Origin: Dethiobacter sp.
Lineage (GTDB): Bacteria; Bacillota; Dethiobacteria; Dethiobacterales; Dethiobacteraceae
Direction: 5' to 3'
DNA: 64,000 bases
Assembly: GCA_020725465.1 (NCBI GenBank)
Contig: DYEY01000054.1
Coordinates: 1 to 64,000 of the forward strand
Below are positions 8,535 through 18,696 of the stretch, one piece after another. Below the pieces are notes generated by a model. That model saw nothing but the letters and a program-made list of their open reading frames with translations. It ran no database searches and had not been told where the DNA came from. Each line of letters starts with the position of its first letter. Within the stretch, counting starts at the first letter, position 1. Both the position numbers and the translations under genes were made by a program.

Positions 8535-8730
8535 GCCGTCATTGGCGAATTACCACACCTTTGCGTTATTTATGCCCAACCTGATAAGATTACCATGCCT
8601 GGCTTTAGCTTTGTGCCACTGTTACCGGAGGCACATGCGCAGTTTTCGCCTGCCTGATGGTTCCCGCTGGCAGACCAGTACGGATTTCACGCTAAACGTG
8701 GGCTCATGCCGGGTGCACCATCACCATTAT
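8535..8730. other. Non-coding stretch after lexA
   Basis: About 195 bases lie between the lexA stop and the shared terminator. I see no convincing gene or known riboswitch. It is probably lexA 3' UTR. Confidence 0.4.
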
Positions 8731-8755
8731 AAAGCCGCCTTAACGGGCGGCTTTT
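8731..8755. terminator. Terminator between converging lexA and DUF502 gene
   Basis: AAAGCCGCC and GGCGGCTTT pair around a short loop and are followed by T residues on both strands (four on plus, three on minus). The stop codon of the converging DUF502 gene lies inside it. Confidence 0.75.
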
Positions 8756-9354
8756 CCGTTATCGTCACAGGGCCATTGCGGTGAGACAACTCCCCCGGAA
8801 ATTATCAGCTTAAGCGCCGCTTCCACCGGCATATCCAGTGGCGTCAGTTCCTCTTTGGGCACCAGCAGCAAAAACCCCGAGGTGGGATTGGGCGTGGTGG
8901 GCAGAAAAACCGTTATCACTTCCTGTTCCGTCCTGTGTTGAATTTCCGGTGCCGCCTCCACAGTGGTAAAACCCAGAGCGTATATCCCCCGCCGCGGGTA
9001 TTCAAGCAAAACCACCGACTGGAAGATTTCACGGCCGCGGGCAGAAAAGGCGTCAATAATCTGCCGCGCCGCAGAATACACCGGTTTTACCAGAGGCAGG
9101 CGGGTAAAAGCGGTCTCCAGCCACCGGATCATTTTGTGGCCGAAAACGTTGGCTCCGATCAGGCCGATGACAAATATCAGCAGTATGGTGATCACAAATC
9201 CCAGGCCGGGGACGGAGCGGCCGAAATAAAGCCGGAGCAGGTCCCCCAGCAGCGAGTCCAGCAGCCGGAAGGTAAAGACCAGCACATAAATGGTAATCAG
9301 GGTAGGCAGGCTGATCAGAAGTCCGGTCAGGAATATCCTCCGGATGGTCTTCAT
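8740..9354 (-). CDS. DUF502 membrane protein
   Basis: Two hydrophobic segments near the N-terminus (about residues 7-27 and 51-72 of a 204-residue protein) are followed by a soluble domain with the DUF502 pattern (LPLVKPVYSAARQI, VVLLEYPRRGIYALGF, FLPTTPNPTSGFLL). The family is widespread in bacteria and of unproven function. ATG 9354 overlaps the nth stop codon by four bases, so it is coupled to nth. Confidence 0.88.
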   Translation of the reverse strand: MKTIRRIFLTGLLISLPTLITIYVLVFTFRLLDSLLGDLLRLYFGRSVPGLGFVITILLIFVIGLIGANVFGHKMIRWLETAFTRLPLVKPVYSAARQIIDAFSARGREIFQSVVLLEYPRRGIYALGFTTVEAAPEIQHRTEQEVITVFLPTTPNPTSGFLLLVPKEELTPLDMPVEAALKLIISGGVVSPQWPCDDNGKAAR

Positions 9355-10031
9355 GTATTCATCTTCCCTTTCTTGCCGGCGGGCGATTTCCTGTGTTTGT
9401 AGTGGTCGCAGGCGGTACTGACCGGGCACTGTTCACACCTGGGAGAACGCGCCGTGCAGGTGTAGCGCCCGTGCAGGATAAGCCAGTGGTGGGCATCTGA
9501 CCACATTTCCCGGGGAATAATACCGGTCAGTTGGCTCTCCGCTTCTTCCGGGGTTTTGGCCTGGGCCAGGCCGAGGCGGTTTGCCACCCTGAAAACATGG
9601 GTGTCCACTGCCAGCGCCGGGACGCCAAAGGCGTTGCTGATGACCACGTTGGCGGTTTTGCGCCCTACACCGGGGAGCGACATCAGTTCTTCCGTGGCAG
9701 AGGGGACCTTTCCTCCGTAACATTCAACCACTGTTTTGGCGGCCGCCACCAGGTGGCGGCTCTTGGCGCGGAAAAGACCCACATTCTTTATTTCCTCAGC
9801 CAGCGCCTCCGGCGTGAGAGCGGCCATTTCCTCCGGCCCGGGGTATTTGGCAAAAAGCTGCTCAGTCACCCGGTTAACCTGCCGGTCGGTGGTCTGGGCC
9901 GACAACACCGCCGCCACCAGCAGCTGCCAGGGGGTCCGGTAGCGCAGTTCCGTGCGGGGATGAGGATTGGCTGCGGCCAAGGCAGAAAGCACCATCCTGG
10001 CCTGTCTTTTTCGTTGTTTCAGGCTTTTCAT
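9351..10031 (-). CDS. nth: Endonuclease III (DNA glycosylase/AP lyase)
   Basis: Nth removes oxidised pyrimidines in base excision repair. The helix-hairpin-helix [12 protein letters not shown] carries the catalytic Lys125, and Asp143 sits in VDTHVFR. A C-terminal [4Fe-4S] motif C-x6-C-x2-C-x5-C (Cys192, 199, 202, 208) is complete. At 226 residues it is of normal length. It overlaps copA upstream and the DUF502 gene downstream by ATGA, forming a tight three-gene unit. Confidence 0.96.
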   Translation of the reverse strand: MKSLKQRKRQARMVLSALAAANPHPRTELRYRTPWQLLVAAVLSAQTTDRQVNRVTEQLFAKYPGPEEMAALTPEALAEEIKNVGLFRAKSRHLVAAAKTVVECYGGKVPSATEELMSLPGVGRKTANVVISNAFGVPALAVDTHVFRVANRLGLAQAKTPEEAESQLTGIIPREMWSDAHHWLILHGRYTCTARSPRCEQCPVSTACDHYKHRKSPAGKKGKMNT

Positions 10032-12229
10032 CCCTGCACCCTGAAGCGCCGCAGCCTAAGCGAATTCATCAGGACCGACACCGAGGAAAGGGCCATGGCC
10101 AGGGCGGCTACAGCCGGGCTCAGGCGGCCGGAGGCAGCGATGGGAATGGCCAGTACGTTATAGCCGAAAGCCCAGAAGAGGTTCTGTTTGATAATTTTAA
10201 AAGTGCTGCGAGACAGCTTAAGCGCCGTTACCACCGAGCTTAAGTCGCCGCGGACCAGCGTGATGTCCGAGGCTTCAATGGCGATGTCGGTGCCGGTGCC
10301 GATGGCGATTCCCACGTTGGCCTGGGCCAGTGCCGGTGCGTCGTTGATGCCGTCGCCCACCATTGCCACCACCAGGCCCTCTTCCTGCAGGCGGCGCACT
10401 TCTGCTTCCTTTTGGCCGGGCAAGACCTGGGCCAGTACCCGGTTTATGCCGACCTGGGCGGCGATGGCTTTGGCGGTGCGCTCGTTGTCGCCGGTCAGCA
10501 TGACGGTGGTGATGCCCTCTTTTTTCAGTTGTTCAATGGCCCGGCGGGAATCTTCCTTGACTGTGTCGGCCACGGCGATGATACCGGACAGCTTCCCGCC
10601 GCGCGCCACCAGCATGGCTGTTTTGCCTTCGCTTTCCAGCTTATTTAAGGTGTCTTCCACCGCGGTGGCCGCCACTCCCTCCTCTTCCATCAGCTTCCTG
10701 TTGCCAAGGAGCACCGGGGAGCCGTCGATAACAGCCCTGATACCCTTGCCCGGGACAGCCAGAAATTCAGCGGCGGGGAGCAGGGTAAGACCTTTTTCCC
10801 GGGCTGCCGCCACCACAGCCTGCCCCAGGGGATGCTCCGAGCCGGTCTCACCGCTGGCCGCCAGCGCCAGCAGCTGGTCTTCGCTTAAATCTCCCAGGCT
10901 GACAATATCGGTGACCGATGGTTCACCGCGGGTGATGGTACCTGTTTTGTCAAAGATGATGGTGTCCACATCAATCATGGTCTGCAGGCTTTCGGCGTCC
11001 CTGACCAGGATGCCGTTTTCGGCACCCATGCCGGTGCCCACCATTATGGCGGTGGGTGTGGCCATACCCAGGGCACAGGGGCAGGCAATTACCAGCACGG
11101 CAATGGCGGCAAAAACGGCGCGTCCCGGGCCGGCATCGCCGCCGAATACCAGCCAGGCGGCAAAGGTCAGCACTGAGATGGTGATAACCACTGGCACAAA
11201 ATAACCGGTGACCCGGTCAGCCAGTACCTGGATGGGGGCCTTGGAGCCCTGGGCCTCCTCCACCATACGGATGATCTGGGCCAGGAAGGTGTCCCTGCCC
11301 ACCCTGGTGGCGCGAAACCGGATGGAGCCGTTCTTGTTGATGGTGGCGCCCACCACCTGGTCACCGGCTGTTTTTTCCACCGGGATGCTTTCGCCGGTAA
11401 CCATGGATTCGTCCACAGTGGTGTAACCTTCCAGCACTTCACCGTCGACGGGGATTTTTTCTCCCGGGCGTACCACCAGGATATCGCCGGTCTTAACTTC
11501 TTCCACTGCCACTTCCTTTTCCACCCCGTCCACCAGGATGCGGGCTGTTTTGGCTCCCAGTTCCAGCAGCTTTCTGATGGCACCGGAGGCTTTGCTCCTG
11601 GCCAGTGCTTCCAGGTAACGGCCGAGCAGGTGGAACGACATGATCATGCCGGCCACGCCCATAAAGGAAACGGCATGAGGAATGAAGAAGGCGGCAACGC
11701 CCCAGCTGAAGGCGGCCAGGGTACCAAGGGAGATGAGCACATCCATGTTGGCACTGCCGTGGCGCAGTGAGCGGAAAGCGCCGCGGTGCGTGGGCAGGCC
11801 GGCCCAGAACACGATTGGACCGGCGGCGGCCAGCATGATCCAGTCATGATAAGGAATATGCAGGTGGAAGCGGTATTCCATAAGCATTATAATCTCGGTT
11901 ATCGCTGTTACTGTCATGACGAAAAACAGGATGCGGCGGCGGGAAGCCAGTTCCGCCTTCTCCCGCTGCTCCTTATCATTGCCGGCTGTGCCAATTACAT
12001 TCTCTTCCCGTACACCATAGCCAAGACTGGTGATGGTGTCGATTATGGCGTTACGATCCAACAGTGCCGGGTCGTAACTAACCGTCACAGTCTCGGCGGC
12101 GAAATTGACCACCGCTTCCCCCACCCCCTCCTTCCTCTTCAGGGCGCGCTCGATGGCGGCGGAGCAGGCGGCACAGGTCATGCCGCTGACCGGGATGGTG
12201 ATTTTCTGTCGGGCAGGCTCTTCTGTCAT
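10028..12229 (-). CDS. copA: Copper-exporting P1B-type ATPase
   Basis: CopA pumps Cu(I) out of the cytoplasm. One N-terminal heavy-metal domain carries GMTCAAC (Cys19, Cys22). The membrane domain has the CPC ion-binding motif ([11 protein letters not shown]), followed by the phosphorylation motif DKTGTIT, the HP motif (SEHPLG) and GDGINDAP. At 733 residues it has the usual size for a single-domain member. GGAGG lies 7 bases before ATG 12229. A CsoR-like operator lies just upstream, but neither csoR nor copZ is next to it. Confidence 0.95.
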   Translation of the reverse strand: MTEEPARQKITIPVSGMTCAACSAAIERALKRKEGVGEAVVNFAAETVTVSYDPALLDRNAIIDTITSLGYGVREENVIGTAGNDKEQREKAELASRRRILFFVMTVTAITEIIMLMEYRFHLHIPYHDWIMLAAAGPIVFWAGLPTHRGAFRSLRHGSANMDVLISLGTLAAFSWGVAAFFIPHAVSFMGVAGMIMSFHLLGRYLEALARSKASGAIRKLLELGAKTARILVDGVEKEVAVEEVKTGDILVVRPGEKIPVDGEVLEGYTTVDESMVTGESIPVEKTAGDQVVGATINKNGSIRFRATRVGRDTFLAQIIRMVEEAQGSKAPIQVLADRVTGYFVPVVITISVLTFAAWLVFGGDAGPGRAVFAAIAVLVIACPCALGMATPTAIMVGTGMGAENGILVRDAESLQTMIDVDTIIFDKTGTITRGEPSVTDIVSLGDLSEDQLLALAASGETGSEHPLGQAVVAAAREKGLTLLPAAEFLAVPGKGIRAVIDGSPVLLGNRKLMEEEGVAATAVEDTLNKLESEGKTAMLVARGGKLSGIIAVADTVKEDSRRAIEQLKKEGITTVMLTGDNERTAKAIAAQVGINRVLAQVLPGQKEAEVRRLQEEGLVVAMVGDGINDAPALAQANVGIAIGTGTDIAIEASDITLVRGDLSSVVTALKLSRSTFKIIKQNLFWAFGYNVLAIPIAASGRLSPAVAALAMALSSVSVLMNSLRLRRFRVQG

Positions 12230-12249
12230 GGTTGGTCCTCCGTCCCTAT

Positions 12250-12268
12250 AATACCCCGGCTGGGTATT
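12250..12268. promoter_or_regulatory. Candidate CsoR-type copper operator before copA
   Basis: AATACCC and GGGTATT form a perfect inverted repeat with five bases between, 21 bases upstream of copA. The TACCC/GGGTA core resembles known CsoR sites of copper ATPase genes. The regulator itself is not in this window. Confidence 0.55.
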
Positions 12269-12320
12269 TCTTATAAGGCCAGTTTATCATATTTCCCGGC
12301 CAAGTCAACCGTTTTATTGA

Positions 12321-12348
12321 GACAGCCCGGCATAAAGCGCGGGCTGTC
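12321..12348 (-). terminator. Hairpin downstream of glnA
   Basis: GACAGCCCG and CGGGCTGTC pair around ten bases, 22 bases past the glnA stop. The following minus-strand sequence has no good T tract, so termination may be incomplete. Confidence 0.5.
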
Positions 12349-12369
12349 CGGGATACCTGTTCTTTGTTG

Positions 12370-13698
12370 TCAGAAAACGGTGAGATATTGGTCCAACTCC
12401 CATTGGTGTACCTGGGTACGGTAGCAGTTCCACTCGATGGTCTTGGCTTCCATGAAGCGGTTGTAGACGTGGTCGCCCAGCGCTTCTCTAACCACCCGGT
12501 TTTTTGCCAGCTCTTTCAGAGCGTCGCCCAGCGTCTGCGGCAGGATATCGATTCCCAGTGCCAGGCGCTCTTCTTCAGTCATGTCATATATATTGGAGCT
12601 TACCGGGGGAGGCGGCGTCAGACGGCGGCGTATGCCGTCCAGGCCGGCCATCAGGGTAACGGCCAGGGCCAGGTAGGGGTTGCAGGAGGGATCAGGGTTG
12701 CGCAGCTCCACCCGGGTACCAATACCGCGGCGGGCGGGTATCCGGATCAGCGGGCTGCGGTTGCGTTCGCTCCAGGCGATATAGACCGGCGCTTCGTAGC
12801 CGGGCACCAGGCGCTTGTAAGAGTTGACCAGCGGGTTGGTAATGGCGGTGAACCCCTTGACATGTTCCATCAGGCCAGCCACGTACCAGCGGGCCACGTC
12901 GGAAAGCTGCGAAGGCTGTGAAGGGTCATAGAAAGCGTTCTGGCCGTCGCGGAAAAGTGACTGGTGGGTATGCATCCCTGAGCCGTTGATTCCTACAATG
13001 GGTTTGGGCATGAAGGTGGCATGCAGGCCGTGATGCATGGCGATGGTACGTACCACCAGCTTAAAAGTGGCGATATTATCAGCGGTGGTAAGGGCATCGG
13101 CGTATTTGAAAGCGATTTCATGCTGGCCGGGAGCAACCTCGTGGTGGGATGCCTCGATTTCAAATCCCATCTCCTGCAGGGTCAGGACCATGTCACGACG
13201 GGCGTTTTCGCCCAGATCCACCGGGGAGAGGTCAAAATAGCTGCCCTTGTCGTGGGTGTTGGTGGTGGCTGTGCCGTCGGCGGCTTTCAGGAAGAGGAAA
13301 AACTCAGCTTCCGGTCCGGCCACCATTTCAAAACCCATTTTGGCCGCTTCGGCAATGGCGCGGCGCAGGGTGTTGCGTGGACAGCCCTCAAACGGGGTAC
13401 CGTCGGGGTTATAGATATCACAGATGAGGCGGGCAGTAGCTCCTTCCCTGGTGTTCCAGGGGAAAATGGTAAAAGTGTTGGGGTCAGGACGCAGGTACAT
13501 ATCTGATTCTTCAATACGGACAAAGCCTTCGATGGAGGAACCGTCAAACATCAATTCCCCGTCCAGGGCTTTCTCCAGCTGCTGCACCGGGATGGCAACG
13601 TTTTTACTGATGCCCAGCACGTCGGAAAACTGGAGCCTGATAAATTTGATGTTCAGATCTTTTACAAAATGTATAATGTCCTCTCTGCCGTACGCCAT
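12370..13698 (-). CDS. glnA: Glutamine synthetase, type I
   Basis: GlnA makes glutamine from glutamate and ammonia. The 442-residue protein has the beta-grasp start and the catalytic motifs [41 protein letters not shown] and the Glu/Arg-rich [11 protein letters not shown] segment. It matches the shorter I-alpha (Bacillus-type) form, which is not adenylylated. ATG 13698 is chosen because AGGGG is eight bases upstream; GTG 13704 is too close to it. The promoter lies in the end of ynbB. The repressor gene glnR, which accompanies glnA in Bacillus, is absent. Confidence 0.96.
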   Translation of the reverse strand: MAYGREDIIHFVKDLNIKFIRLQFSDVLGISKNVAIPVQQLEKALDGELMFDGSSIEGFVRIEESDMYLRPDPNTFTIFPWNTREGATARLICDIYNPDGTPFEGCPRNTLRRAIAEAAKMGFEMVAGPEAEFFLFLKAADGTATTNTHDKGSYFDLSPVDLGENARRDMVLTLQEMGFEIEASHHEVAPGQHEIAFKYADALTTADNIATFKLVVRTIAMHHGLHATFMPKPIVGINGSGMHTHQSLFRDGQNAFYDPSQPSQLSDVARWYVAGLMEHVKGFTAITNPLVNSYKRLVPGYEAPVYIAWSERNRSPLIRIPARRGIGTRVELRNPDPSCNPYLALAVTLMAGLDGIRRRLTPPPPVSSNIYDMTEEERLALGIDILPQTLGDALKELAKNRVVREALGDHVYNRFMEAKTIEWNCYRTQVHQWELDQYLTVF

Positions 13699-13754
13699 TG
13701 ACACATCCCCTTTTTTCTTTTATGTGGTGACTTCCCCGGCGCTAATCATATAAG

Positions 13755-13784
13755 ATTATATCTTCAGAAACTGAAGGCTGTCAA
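13755..13784 (-). promoter_or_regulatory. glnA promoter with internal palindrome
   Basis: On the minus strand TTGACA (13784-13779) and TATAAT (13760-13755) are spaced by 18 bases and overlap the last codons of ynbB. The spacer contains a perfect palindrome TTCAG-N3-CTGAA (13763-13775), a possible repressor site or hairpin. Confidence 0.75.
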
Positions 13785-15048
13785 GGACAGCACGGGGTGC
13801 CACCCCGAGCGCGGCGAGGATTTCGGACAGGGCCAGCCTGACGTGGGCAAAAGTAAGGCCTCCCTGCAGGAAAACGGTGTAGGGCGGGCGCAGCGGGGCA
13901 TCGGCGGAAAATTCGCTGCCGGCACCCTGGATAAAAGTGCCCGCGGCCATGATGATTTGGTCTTCGTAACCCACCATGGGAGCCGGTACCGGTGTAAGGT
14001 GGCTGTCCACCGGGGAGGCCTGCTGCACGGCCCGGCAGAATTTCTGCAGGAGTTCCGGGTTGCCCAGCCGCACCGCCTGGATAATATCGCCCCTTTCCTC
14101 GCCGCATTGGGGGGAAACACCAAAACCCAGGGCGGAAAACAGGGCGCCGGCCAGGATAGCCCCTTTCAGAGCCTGTGCCACCTGGTGCGGCGCCAGGAAA
14201 AGGCCCTGGAAAAACTGCCTCTTAACGCCGACCATGCTGCCGATGCCCGCTCCCAGCCCGGGAGCGGTCAGCCTCCAGGCCACCCGTTCCACCAGGTCGG
14301 ACCGCCCGGTCACGTAGCCGCCGGTGGGCGCCAGGCCTCCGCCCGGATTTTTTATGAGCGAACCGGCCGCCAGGTCGGCGCCCAGGTGGCAGGGCTCCTG
14401 TTCCTGCACGAATTCGCCGTAACAGTTGTCCACCAGGATTACCGCCTCCGGCCGGCGCTTTTTGACTTCCTGCACCAGGTTGCCGATGGCGGTTGTGGTC
14501 AGGGAGGGACGCTCAGCGTAGCCGCGGGAACGCTGGATAAAAACCAGCCGCGTTTTTCCCGCCAGCAGCTTATCAAGAAGTTTGCCGTCAAAGGTACCGG
14601 AAAAATCCGCTTCCGCGTAATGAATCCCGGTGCCCGCCAGGCTGCCGGGAAACGCCTGGCCGTACCCCATGACCCGGTGCAAAGTGTCGTACGGCTTCCC
14701 GGTCAGGGAAACCATCCTGTCCCCGGGTGCCAGGACAGCGTAGAGGCAGGCGGTAATGGCATGGGTGCCCGAAACGAAGTGGGGGCGGACCAGTGCCGCT
14801 TCGGCGCCGAAAACCCTGGCATAGACGGCGTCCAGTTTGTGGCGGCCCAGGTCGTGGTAACCGTAGCCAGTGCTATCGGCGAAACAGTATTCGTCCACTT
14901 GCTCAGCCCGGAAGGCGTCCAGCACCCGTGCCTGGTTTACCAGGGCTGTCCTGTCCACTGCCGCCAGGCAGTGCTCCACCGTCTTTTCCACCTGCTCCAA
15001 TGCCGCCAGGTATTGCCGCCGGGTTTCTTCTCCTGGCACTGTGGTCAT
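13756..15048 (-). CDS. ynbB: YnbB-family PLP enzyme (methionine gamma-lyase/aluminium-resistance family)
   Basis: This PLP-dependent fold-type I protein belongs to the family annotated as aluminium-resistance or methionine gamma-lyase-like proteins. No physiological reaction is firmly established. The 430-residue sequence has [11 protein letters not shown] in the cofactor region, VDNCYGEF with the PLP-contacting Asp, and the Schiff-base Lys in SLIKNPGGG. It overlaps hflX by four bases (ATGA) and precedes glnA, the Bacillus order ynbA-ynbB-glnRA without glnR. Confidence 0.9.
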   Translation of the reverse strand: MTTVPGEETRRQYLAALEQVEKTVEHCLAAVDRTALVNQARVLDAFRAEQVDEYCFADSTGYGYHDLGRHKLDAVYARVFGAEAALVRPHFVSGTHAITACLYAVLAPGDRMVSLTGKPYDTLHRVMGYGQAFPGSLAGTGIHYAEADFSGTFDGKLLDKLLAGKTRLVFIQRSRGYAERPSLTTTAIGNLVQEVKKRRPEAVILVDNCYGEFVQEQEPCHLGADLAAGSLIKNPGGGLAPTGGYVTGRSDLVERVAWRLTAPGLGAGIGSMVGVKRQFFQGLFLAPHQVAQALKGAILAGALFSALGFGVSPQCGEERGDIIQAVRLGNPELLQKFCRAVQQASPVDSHLTPVPAPMVGYEDQIIMAAGTFIQGAGSEFSADAPLRPPYTVFLQGGLTFAHVRLALSEILAALGVAPRAVLDSLQFLKI

Positions 15049-16307
15049 TCCTTTTCCTCCAGCATGGCCCGCAGCCTGCCGGCGGCCGCCGCCGGCAGCA
15101 CCGCCTGCACCAGGGTGGCCTCAGGACCGTACTCGATACTCTCAATGGTCCCCTGCCGGCTGATATAAGCCAGCGCTTCCTCCCGGCCGTAGGGAATGGT
15201 ATAAACGGCGCGGCGACCGGTTTCCCGCAACATCTCCCCGATAGCAGCCAGCAGTTCCGCCAGGCCCAGCCGGCGCAACGCCGACACTGCCACCCCGGTA
15301 TTGCCGCCGGCGGACAGGGACGGCAGGGCTGAAACGCTCTCCGGCAGGTCCATCTTGTTGTAAACCGTCAGTATGGGCAGCTTATCCGCTTTCAGTTCTC
15401 GCAGGATCATGTTCACTGCCACCACCTGCCGGGCCGCTTCCGGGTGCGGTGTATCCACCACGTGGAGCAGCAGGTCGGCGGCCAGCACCTCTTCCAGGGT
15501 GGCGCGGAAGGCTGCCACCAGGTGGTGGGGCAGCTTACGGATAAAGCCCACGGTATCAGTGAGCAAAAACATGCGCCCTCCCGGCAGCTCCACCTTCCTG
15601 GTAGTGGGGTCCAGGGTAGCGAACAGCTTGTCCCCGGTAAAGGTATCAGCGGCCGTCAGAGCGTTCATCAGGGTGGATTTCCCGGCATTGGTGTAGCCCA
15701 CCAGCGTTACCACCGGCACCGGCACCGACATTCTGGCCTGACGGTGCAGAGCGCGGTGTTTCCTGATTTCCGCTATTTCCCGCTTCAGGTCTCCGATTTT
15801 TTTGCGGATGGCGCGCCTGTCTGTTTCCAGCTTGGTTTCACCGGGGCCGCGTGTGCCAATGCCGCCGCCGAGCCGGGACAGCTGTTCGCCAAAGCCGGTA
15901 AGACGCGGCAGCAGGTAGGTGAGCTGGGCCAGCTCCACCTGCAGCTTGCCTTCCCTGGTACGGGCCCTGCCCGCAAAGATGTCAAGAATAAGGGCGGTCC
16001 GGTCCACCACGCGCCTGCCGGTTACTTTCTCCAGGTTCCTGGCCTGGACGGGGGAGAGCTCATCGTCAAATATTATCAGGTCGGCGCTGGCTTCGGCAGC
16101 CACCAGCGCTATTTCTTCCGCTTTGCCTTTACCCACATAAAAAGCGCTGTCAGGCGAGGGGCGCTTCTGGACGATTTCGGCCAGCGTCTGCGCGCCTGCC
16201 GTCCTTGCCAGCAGCGACAGCTCGCGCATGGTTTCGGCGGCCTGTCCTTCGGTTGCCGGCGTTTCCAGTCCGACCAGGACGGCTCTTTCCTGTTCCATAA
16301 ATATCAT
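15045..16307 (-). CDS. hflX: Ribosome-associated GTPase HflX
   Basis: HflX binds the 50S subunit and splits stalled ribosomes under stress. An N-terminal HflX domain ([25 protein letters not shown]) leads to a glycine-rich linker ([15 protein letters not shown]) and a G domain with [14 protein letters not shown] and NKMD. ATG 16307 follows a GGAGAGG; ATG 16298 is the alternative. Bacillus calls it ynbA. It forms a coupled pair with ynbB. Confidence 0.94.
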   Translation of the reverse strand: MIFMEQERAVLVGLETPATEGQAAETMRELSLLARTAGAQTLAEIVQKRPSPDSAFYVGKGKAEEIALVAAEASADLIIFDDELSPVQARNLEKVTGRRVVDRTALILDIFAGRARTREGKLQVELAQLTYLLPRLTGFGEQLSRLGGGIGTRGPGETKLETDRRAIRKKIGDLKREIAEIRKHRALHRQARMSVPVPVVTLVGYTNAGKSTLMNALTAADTFTGDKLFATLDPTTRKVELPGGRMFLLTDTVGFIRKLPHHLVAAFRATLEEVLAADLLLHVVDTPHPEAARQVVAVNMILRELKADKLPILTVYNKMDLPESVSALPSLSAGGNTGVAVSALRRLGLAELLAAIGEMLRETGRRAVYTIPYGREEALAYISRQGTIESIEYGPEATLVQAVLPAAAAGRLRAMLEEKE

Positions 16308-16340
16308 CCCTGCCTCTCCTGCTCTATTGTAGCAGAAAGA

Positions 16341-16371
16341 GCACCCCGCGGCAATTATGGCCGCGGGGTGC
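16341..16371 (-). terminator. Terminator after spoVK
   Basis: A perfect 12-base GC-rich stem (16341-16352 with 16360-16371, loop 7) follows the spoVK stop by a few bases. The next minus-strand bases are T-rich (TCTTTCTGCT). Confidence 0.75.
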
Positions 16372-16375
16372 CGTG

Positions 16376-17359
16376 TCACCACACAGACAAATCTTCAGCG
16401 GTTTCGTTTGCCCCCGGGTAAAGGTCCTCCCGGTCCAGCAACATCAGTTCGTCCCGCCCGCAAAGATTGCCGTGAACCAGCCGCAAAGCCTGCCTGCGGA
16501 TGGCCCGCTCCAACAGGTTGCGCACCAGCCTGGCATTACTGAAATTGTGCCCGCCCGCAGTCTTCAGGTATAACTTCAGGTATTCCAGGGCGGCGGGGGT
16601 CAGGCGGTATTGTCTCTCCCGCAGCATGAGGAAAGCTATTTCCAGCAGCTCGTCAGCGGTATAGTCAGGGAAGTGAATGTGAATTGGGAATCGCGAACGC
16701 AGGCCGGGATTGCTGCGCATGAAATGCTCCATTTCCAGGCGGTACCCCGCCAGTATCAGAACGAACTCGTTTTTATGGTCCTCCATAGCCTTGACCAGCG
16801 TGTCTATGGCTTCCTTGCCGAAGTCTTTCTCGCCGCCCCTGGCCAGGGAGTATGCCTCATCTATAAACAGGATGCCGCCCATGGCTTTCTTAACCTGTTC
16901 ACGGGTTTTCTGGGCCGTGTGCCCTATGTATTCTCCCACCAGGTCCGCCCTTTCCACCTCCAGCAGGTGTCCTTTGGGCAGCACTCCCAGCCCCGCCAGC
17001 AGGCGGCCCAGGATGCGAGCCATGGTAGTCTTGCCGGTGCCGGGGTTGCCTTTGAACACCATGTGCAGAACCAGGCTGTCGCTTTTCAACTGGTGCTGGC
17101 GGCGGCGGTGCGAGATTTCCACATAGGCGCGTATCTCTTTTATTAGCTTCTTTACCCTGTGCAGGCCGACCAGGCTGTCTATTTCCGCCAGGATGGCCCC
17201 GGGGTCAGCGGGGACCGCCGGGTCCCGGGCACCGGCTTTTTCGGCCTGTCGCAGGAGTTTCAGCACGCCCTGCGAGGCTGCGTCTCCCTCTTCAAAGCGT
17301 TTCTGCAGCTCCATGTCTCCGGGCCGGTAAGTAAAGGTGTGGCGACCGCTTTTCTTCAT
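16376..17359 (-). CDS. spoVK: Stage V sporulation protein K (CbbX-type AAA ATPase)
   Basis: SpoVK is a AAA+ ATPase of the CbbX/CfxQ group needed for late spore maturation in Bacillus. The 327-residue protein has Walker [10 protein letters not shown], Walker [11 protein letters not shown], a sensor 1 region (FVLILAGY) and an arginine-finger segment (NPGLRSRFP). GGGAGGG precedes ATG 17359 by seven bases. It lies between hfq and hflX, each separated by a terminator, and is a clear marker of a spore-former. Confidence 0.93.
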   Translation of the reverse strand: MKKSGRHTFTYRPGDMELQKRFEEGDAASQGVLKLLRQAEKAGARDPAVPADPGAILAEIDSLVGLHRVKKLIKEIRAYVEISHRRRQHQLKSDSLVLHMVFKGNPGTGKTTMARILGRLLAGLGVLPKGHLLEVERADLVGEYIGHTAQKTREQVKKAMGGILFIDEAYSLARGGEKDFGKEAIDTLVKAMEDHKNEFVLILAGYRLEMEHFMRSNPGLRSRFPIHIHFPDYTADELLEIAFLMLRERQYRLTPAALEYLKLYLKTAGGHNFSNARLVRNLLERAIRRQALRLVHGNLCGRDELMLLDREDLYPGANETAEDLSVW

Positions 17360-17407
17360 TTCCGAACCCTCCCCGCCAACCATTATATGCGCCTGGCGGC
17401 AAAAAGA

Positions 17408-17456
17408 AAAAAAGACGGGACAGGCTCACCCCGGCGAACGCCGGAGGAGCCTGTCC
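17408..17456 (-). terminator. Terminator after hfq
   Basis: GGACAGGCTC pairs with GAGCCTGTCC around an inner GC-rich hairpin, followed on the minus strand by a run of T residues. It begins about 25 bases past the hfq stop. Confidence 0.85.
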
Positions 17457-17481
17457 GCAGTCATAAAATATAAGAAAGGAG

Positions 17482-17712
17482 TTATTCCACAGTCTGGTTC
17501 AGGTTAAGGTTGCGGAAGGGGATAATGGTGGAGACAGCATGCTTGTATACCAGCTGCTGCTTGTTGTCCACGTTGAGCAGGATGGTGAAATTATCAAAGC
17601 TTCTGACAGTCCCCTTGATCTGGTAGCCGTTGACCAGGAAAACAGTCAGCATCATTTCCTCTTTTCTGGCGATGTTTAAAAAATTGTCTTGCAGGTTTAT
17701 GGTTTTGTTCAT
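17482..17712 (-). CDS. hfq: RNA chaperone Hfq
   Basis: Hfq forms a hexameric Sm ring that binds small RNAs and mRNAs. The 76-residue protein has Sm1 ([19 protein letters not shown]) and Sm2 with YKHAVSTI, the RNA-binding KH motif of the proximal face. GGAGGG precedes ATG 17712. It follows miaA by 32 bases, the near-universal miaA-hfq order. The C-terminal tail is short, as usual in Firmicutes. Confidence 0.96.
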   Translation of the reverse strand: MNKTINLQDNFLNIARKEEMMLTVFLVNGYQIKGTVRSFDNFTILLNVDNKQQLVYKHAVSTIIPFRNLNLNQTVE

Positions 17713-17744
17713 GCCGATCCCTCCAGAGATGATATCTGTATTTT

Positions 17745-18695
17745 TCATGTATTCTCTTCTGCCTGGCAATATCCTGCCAATTGCCTGCAAATATTTTCCG
17801 CCGTCCGCACCGGCCCTCCTTCTGCACAGACGTCCAGCCACCTGATATCCTCATCCCGTTTAAACCAGGTCAGTTGCCTCTTGGCAAAGCGGCGGGTGTC
17901 CCGTTTAATCAGTTCCACCGCTTCTTCCAGAGTCAGGTCTCCGCATAAAGAGTCTGCTATCCGGCGGTAGCCCAAGCTCATCATGGCTTTGCTTTTCCTG
18001 CTGTAACCGCGGTCCAGCAATGATTGCACCTCCTGCACCAGCCCGTTTTCCACCATGCGGTCCACCCGTTCCCCGATCCGCCGGTAAAGCAAGTCGCGCG
18101 GCATGGTCAGGCCGAACATGAAAAGCTTTTCACCCGGGTCCGGTCCGGGTGTGGCGGCAGCCTGCTGTGACAGGGGCTTAGCGCCTTGCAGGCAGACTTC
18201 CAGCGCCCTGATGACGCGGCGCAGGTCATTGGGGTGTATTTTCTTTGCGGTTACCGGGTCGGCTTCAGCCAGGCGGCGGTACAGGGCTTCCGCTCCGTGC
18301 AGCTCTGCTTCGCGCCGGAGTTTACGGCGCAGGGTATCATCCGGGCCGGTCGGGGCAAATGCGTAATTCCGCACCACCGCCCTGATATAAAGGCCGGAAC
18401 CGCCTACCAGCACCGGCAGGCGCCCGCGTTCCCTTACAGCGGCAATGGCCAGGCGGGCGTCATGCTGAAAATCAGCCACCGTGTATTCTTCATCCGGGTC
18501 GACCAGGTCAATCAGGTGGTGCGGGACGGCGGCCCGCTCCGCGGGCGTCGGCTTGGCGGTGCCGATATCCAGGTAACGGTAAACCTGGACGGAATCGGCG
18601 GAAACAATTTCACCGTTCAGCCGGCGGGCCACGGCCATTGCCACCTCCGACTTACCCACCGCCGTAGGCCCTGCTATAACAAGCAGCACCGCCAT
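17745..18695 (-). CDS. miaA: tRNA dimethylallyltransferase
   Basis: MiaA adds the dimethylallyl group to A37 of tRNAs reading UNN codons, the substrate later thiomethylated by MiaB. The P-loop GPTAVGKSE, the DSVQVYR motif, GGSGLYI and the catalytic-channel [13 protein letters not shown] are present. Length is 316 residues. ATG 18695 sits one base after the mutL stop, so it is in the mutS-mutL-miaA-hfq transcript. Confidence 0.96.
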   Translation of the reverse strand: MAVLLVIAGPTAVGKSEVAMAVARRLNGEIVSADSVQVYRYLDIGTAKPTPAERAAVPHHLIDLVDPDEEYTVADFQHDARLAIAAVRERGRLPVLVGGSGLYIRAVVRNYAFAPTGPDDTLRRKLRREAELHGAEALYRRLAEADPVTAKKIHPNDLRRVIRALEVCLQGAKPLSQQAAATPGPDPGEKLFMFGLTMPRDLLYRRIGERVDRMVENGLVQEVQSLLDRGYSRKSKAMMSLGYRRIADSLCGDLTLEEAVELIKRDTRRFAKRQLTWFKRDEDIRWLDVCAEGGPVRTAENICRQLAGYCQAEENT

Positions 18696-18696
18696 A

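Noticed and set aside
8535-8730. Possible cyclic-di-GMP riboswitch on the minus strand after lexA
   Set aside because: Short matches such as CGCAAAGG and CACAAAGC were seen, but the order and the conserved core of that class are not present and no suitable downstream gene exists.
10188-11204. Long plus-strand open frame (338 codons) opposite copA
   Set aside because: It lies wholly antisense to a fully conserved copper ATPase; the composition is a by-product of GC-rich codon bias and no motif is present.
13843-15168. Plus-strand open frame (441 codons) opposite ynbB and hflX
   Set aside because: Antisense shadow of two well-recognised genes; no ribosome site or family features.
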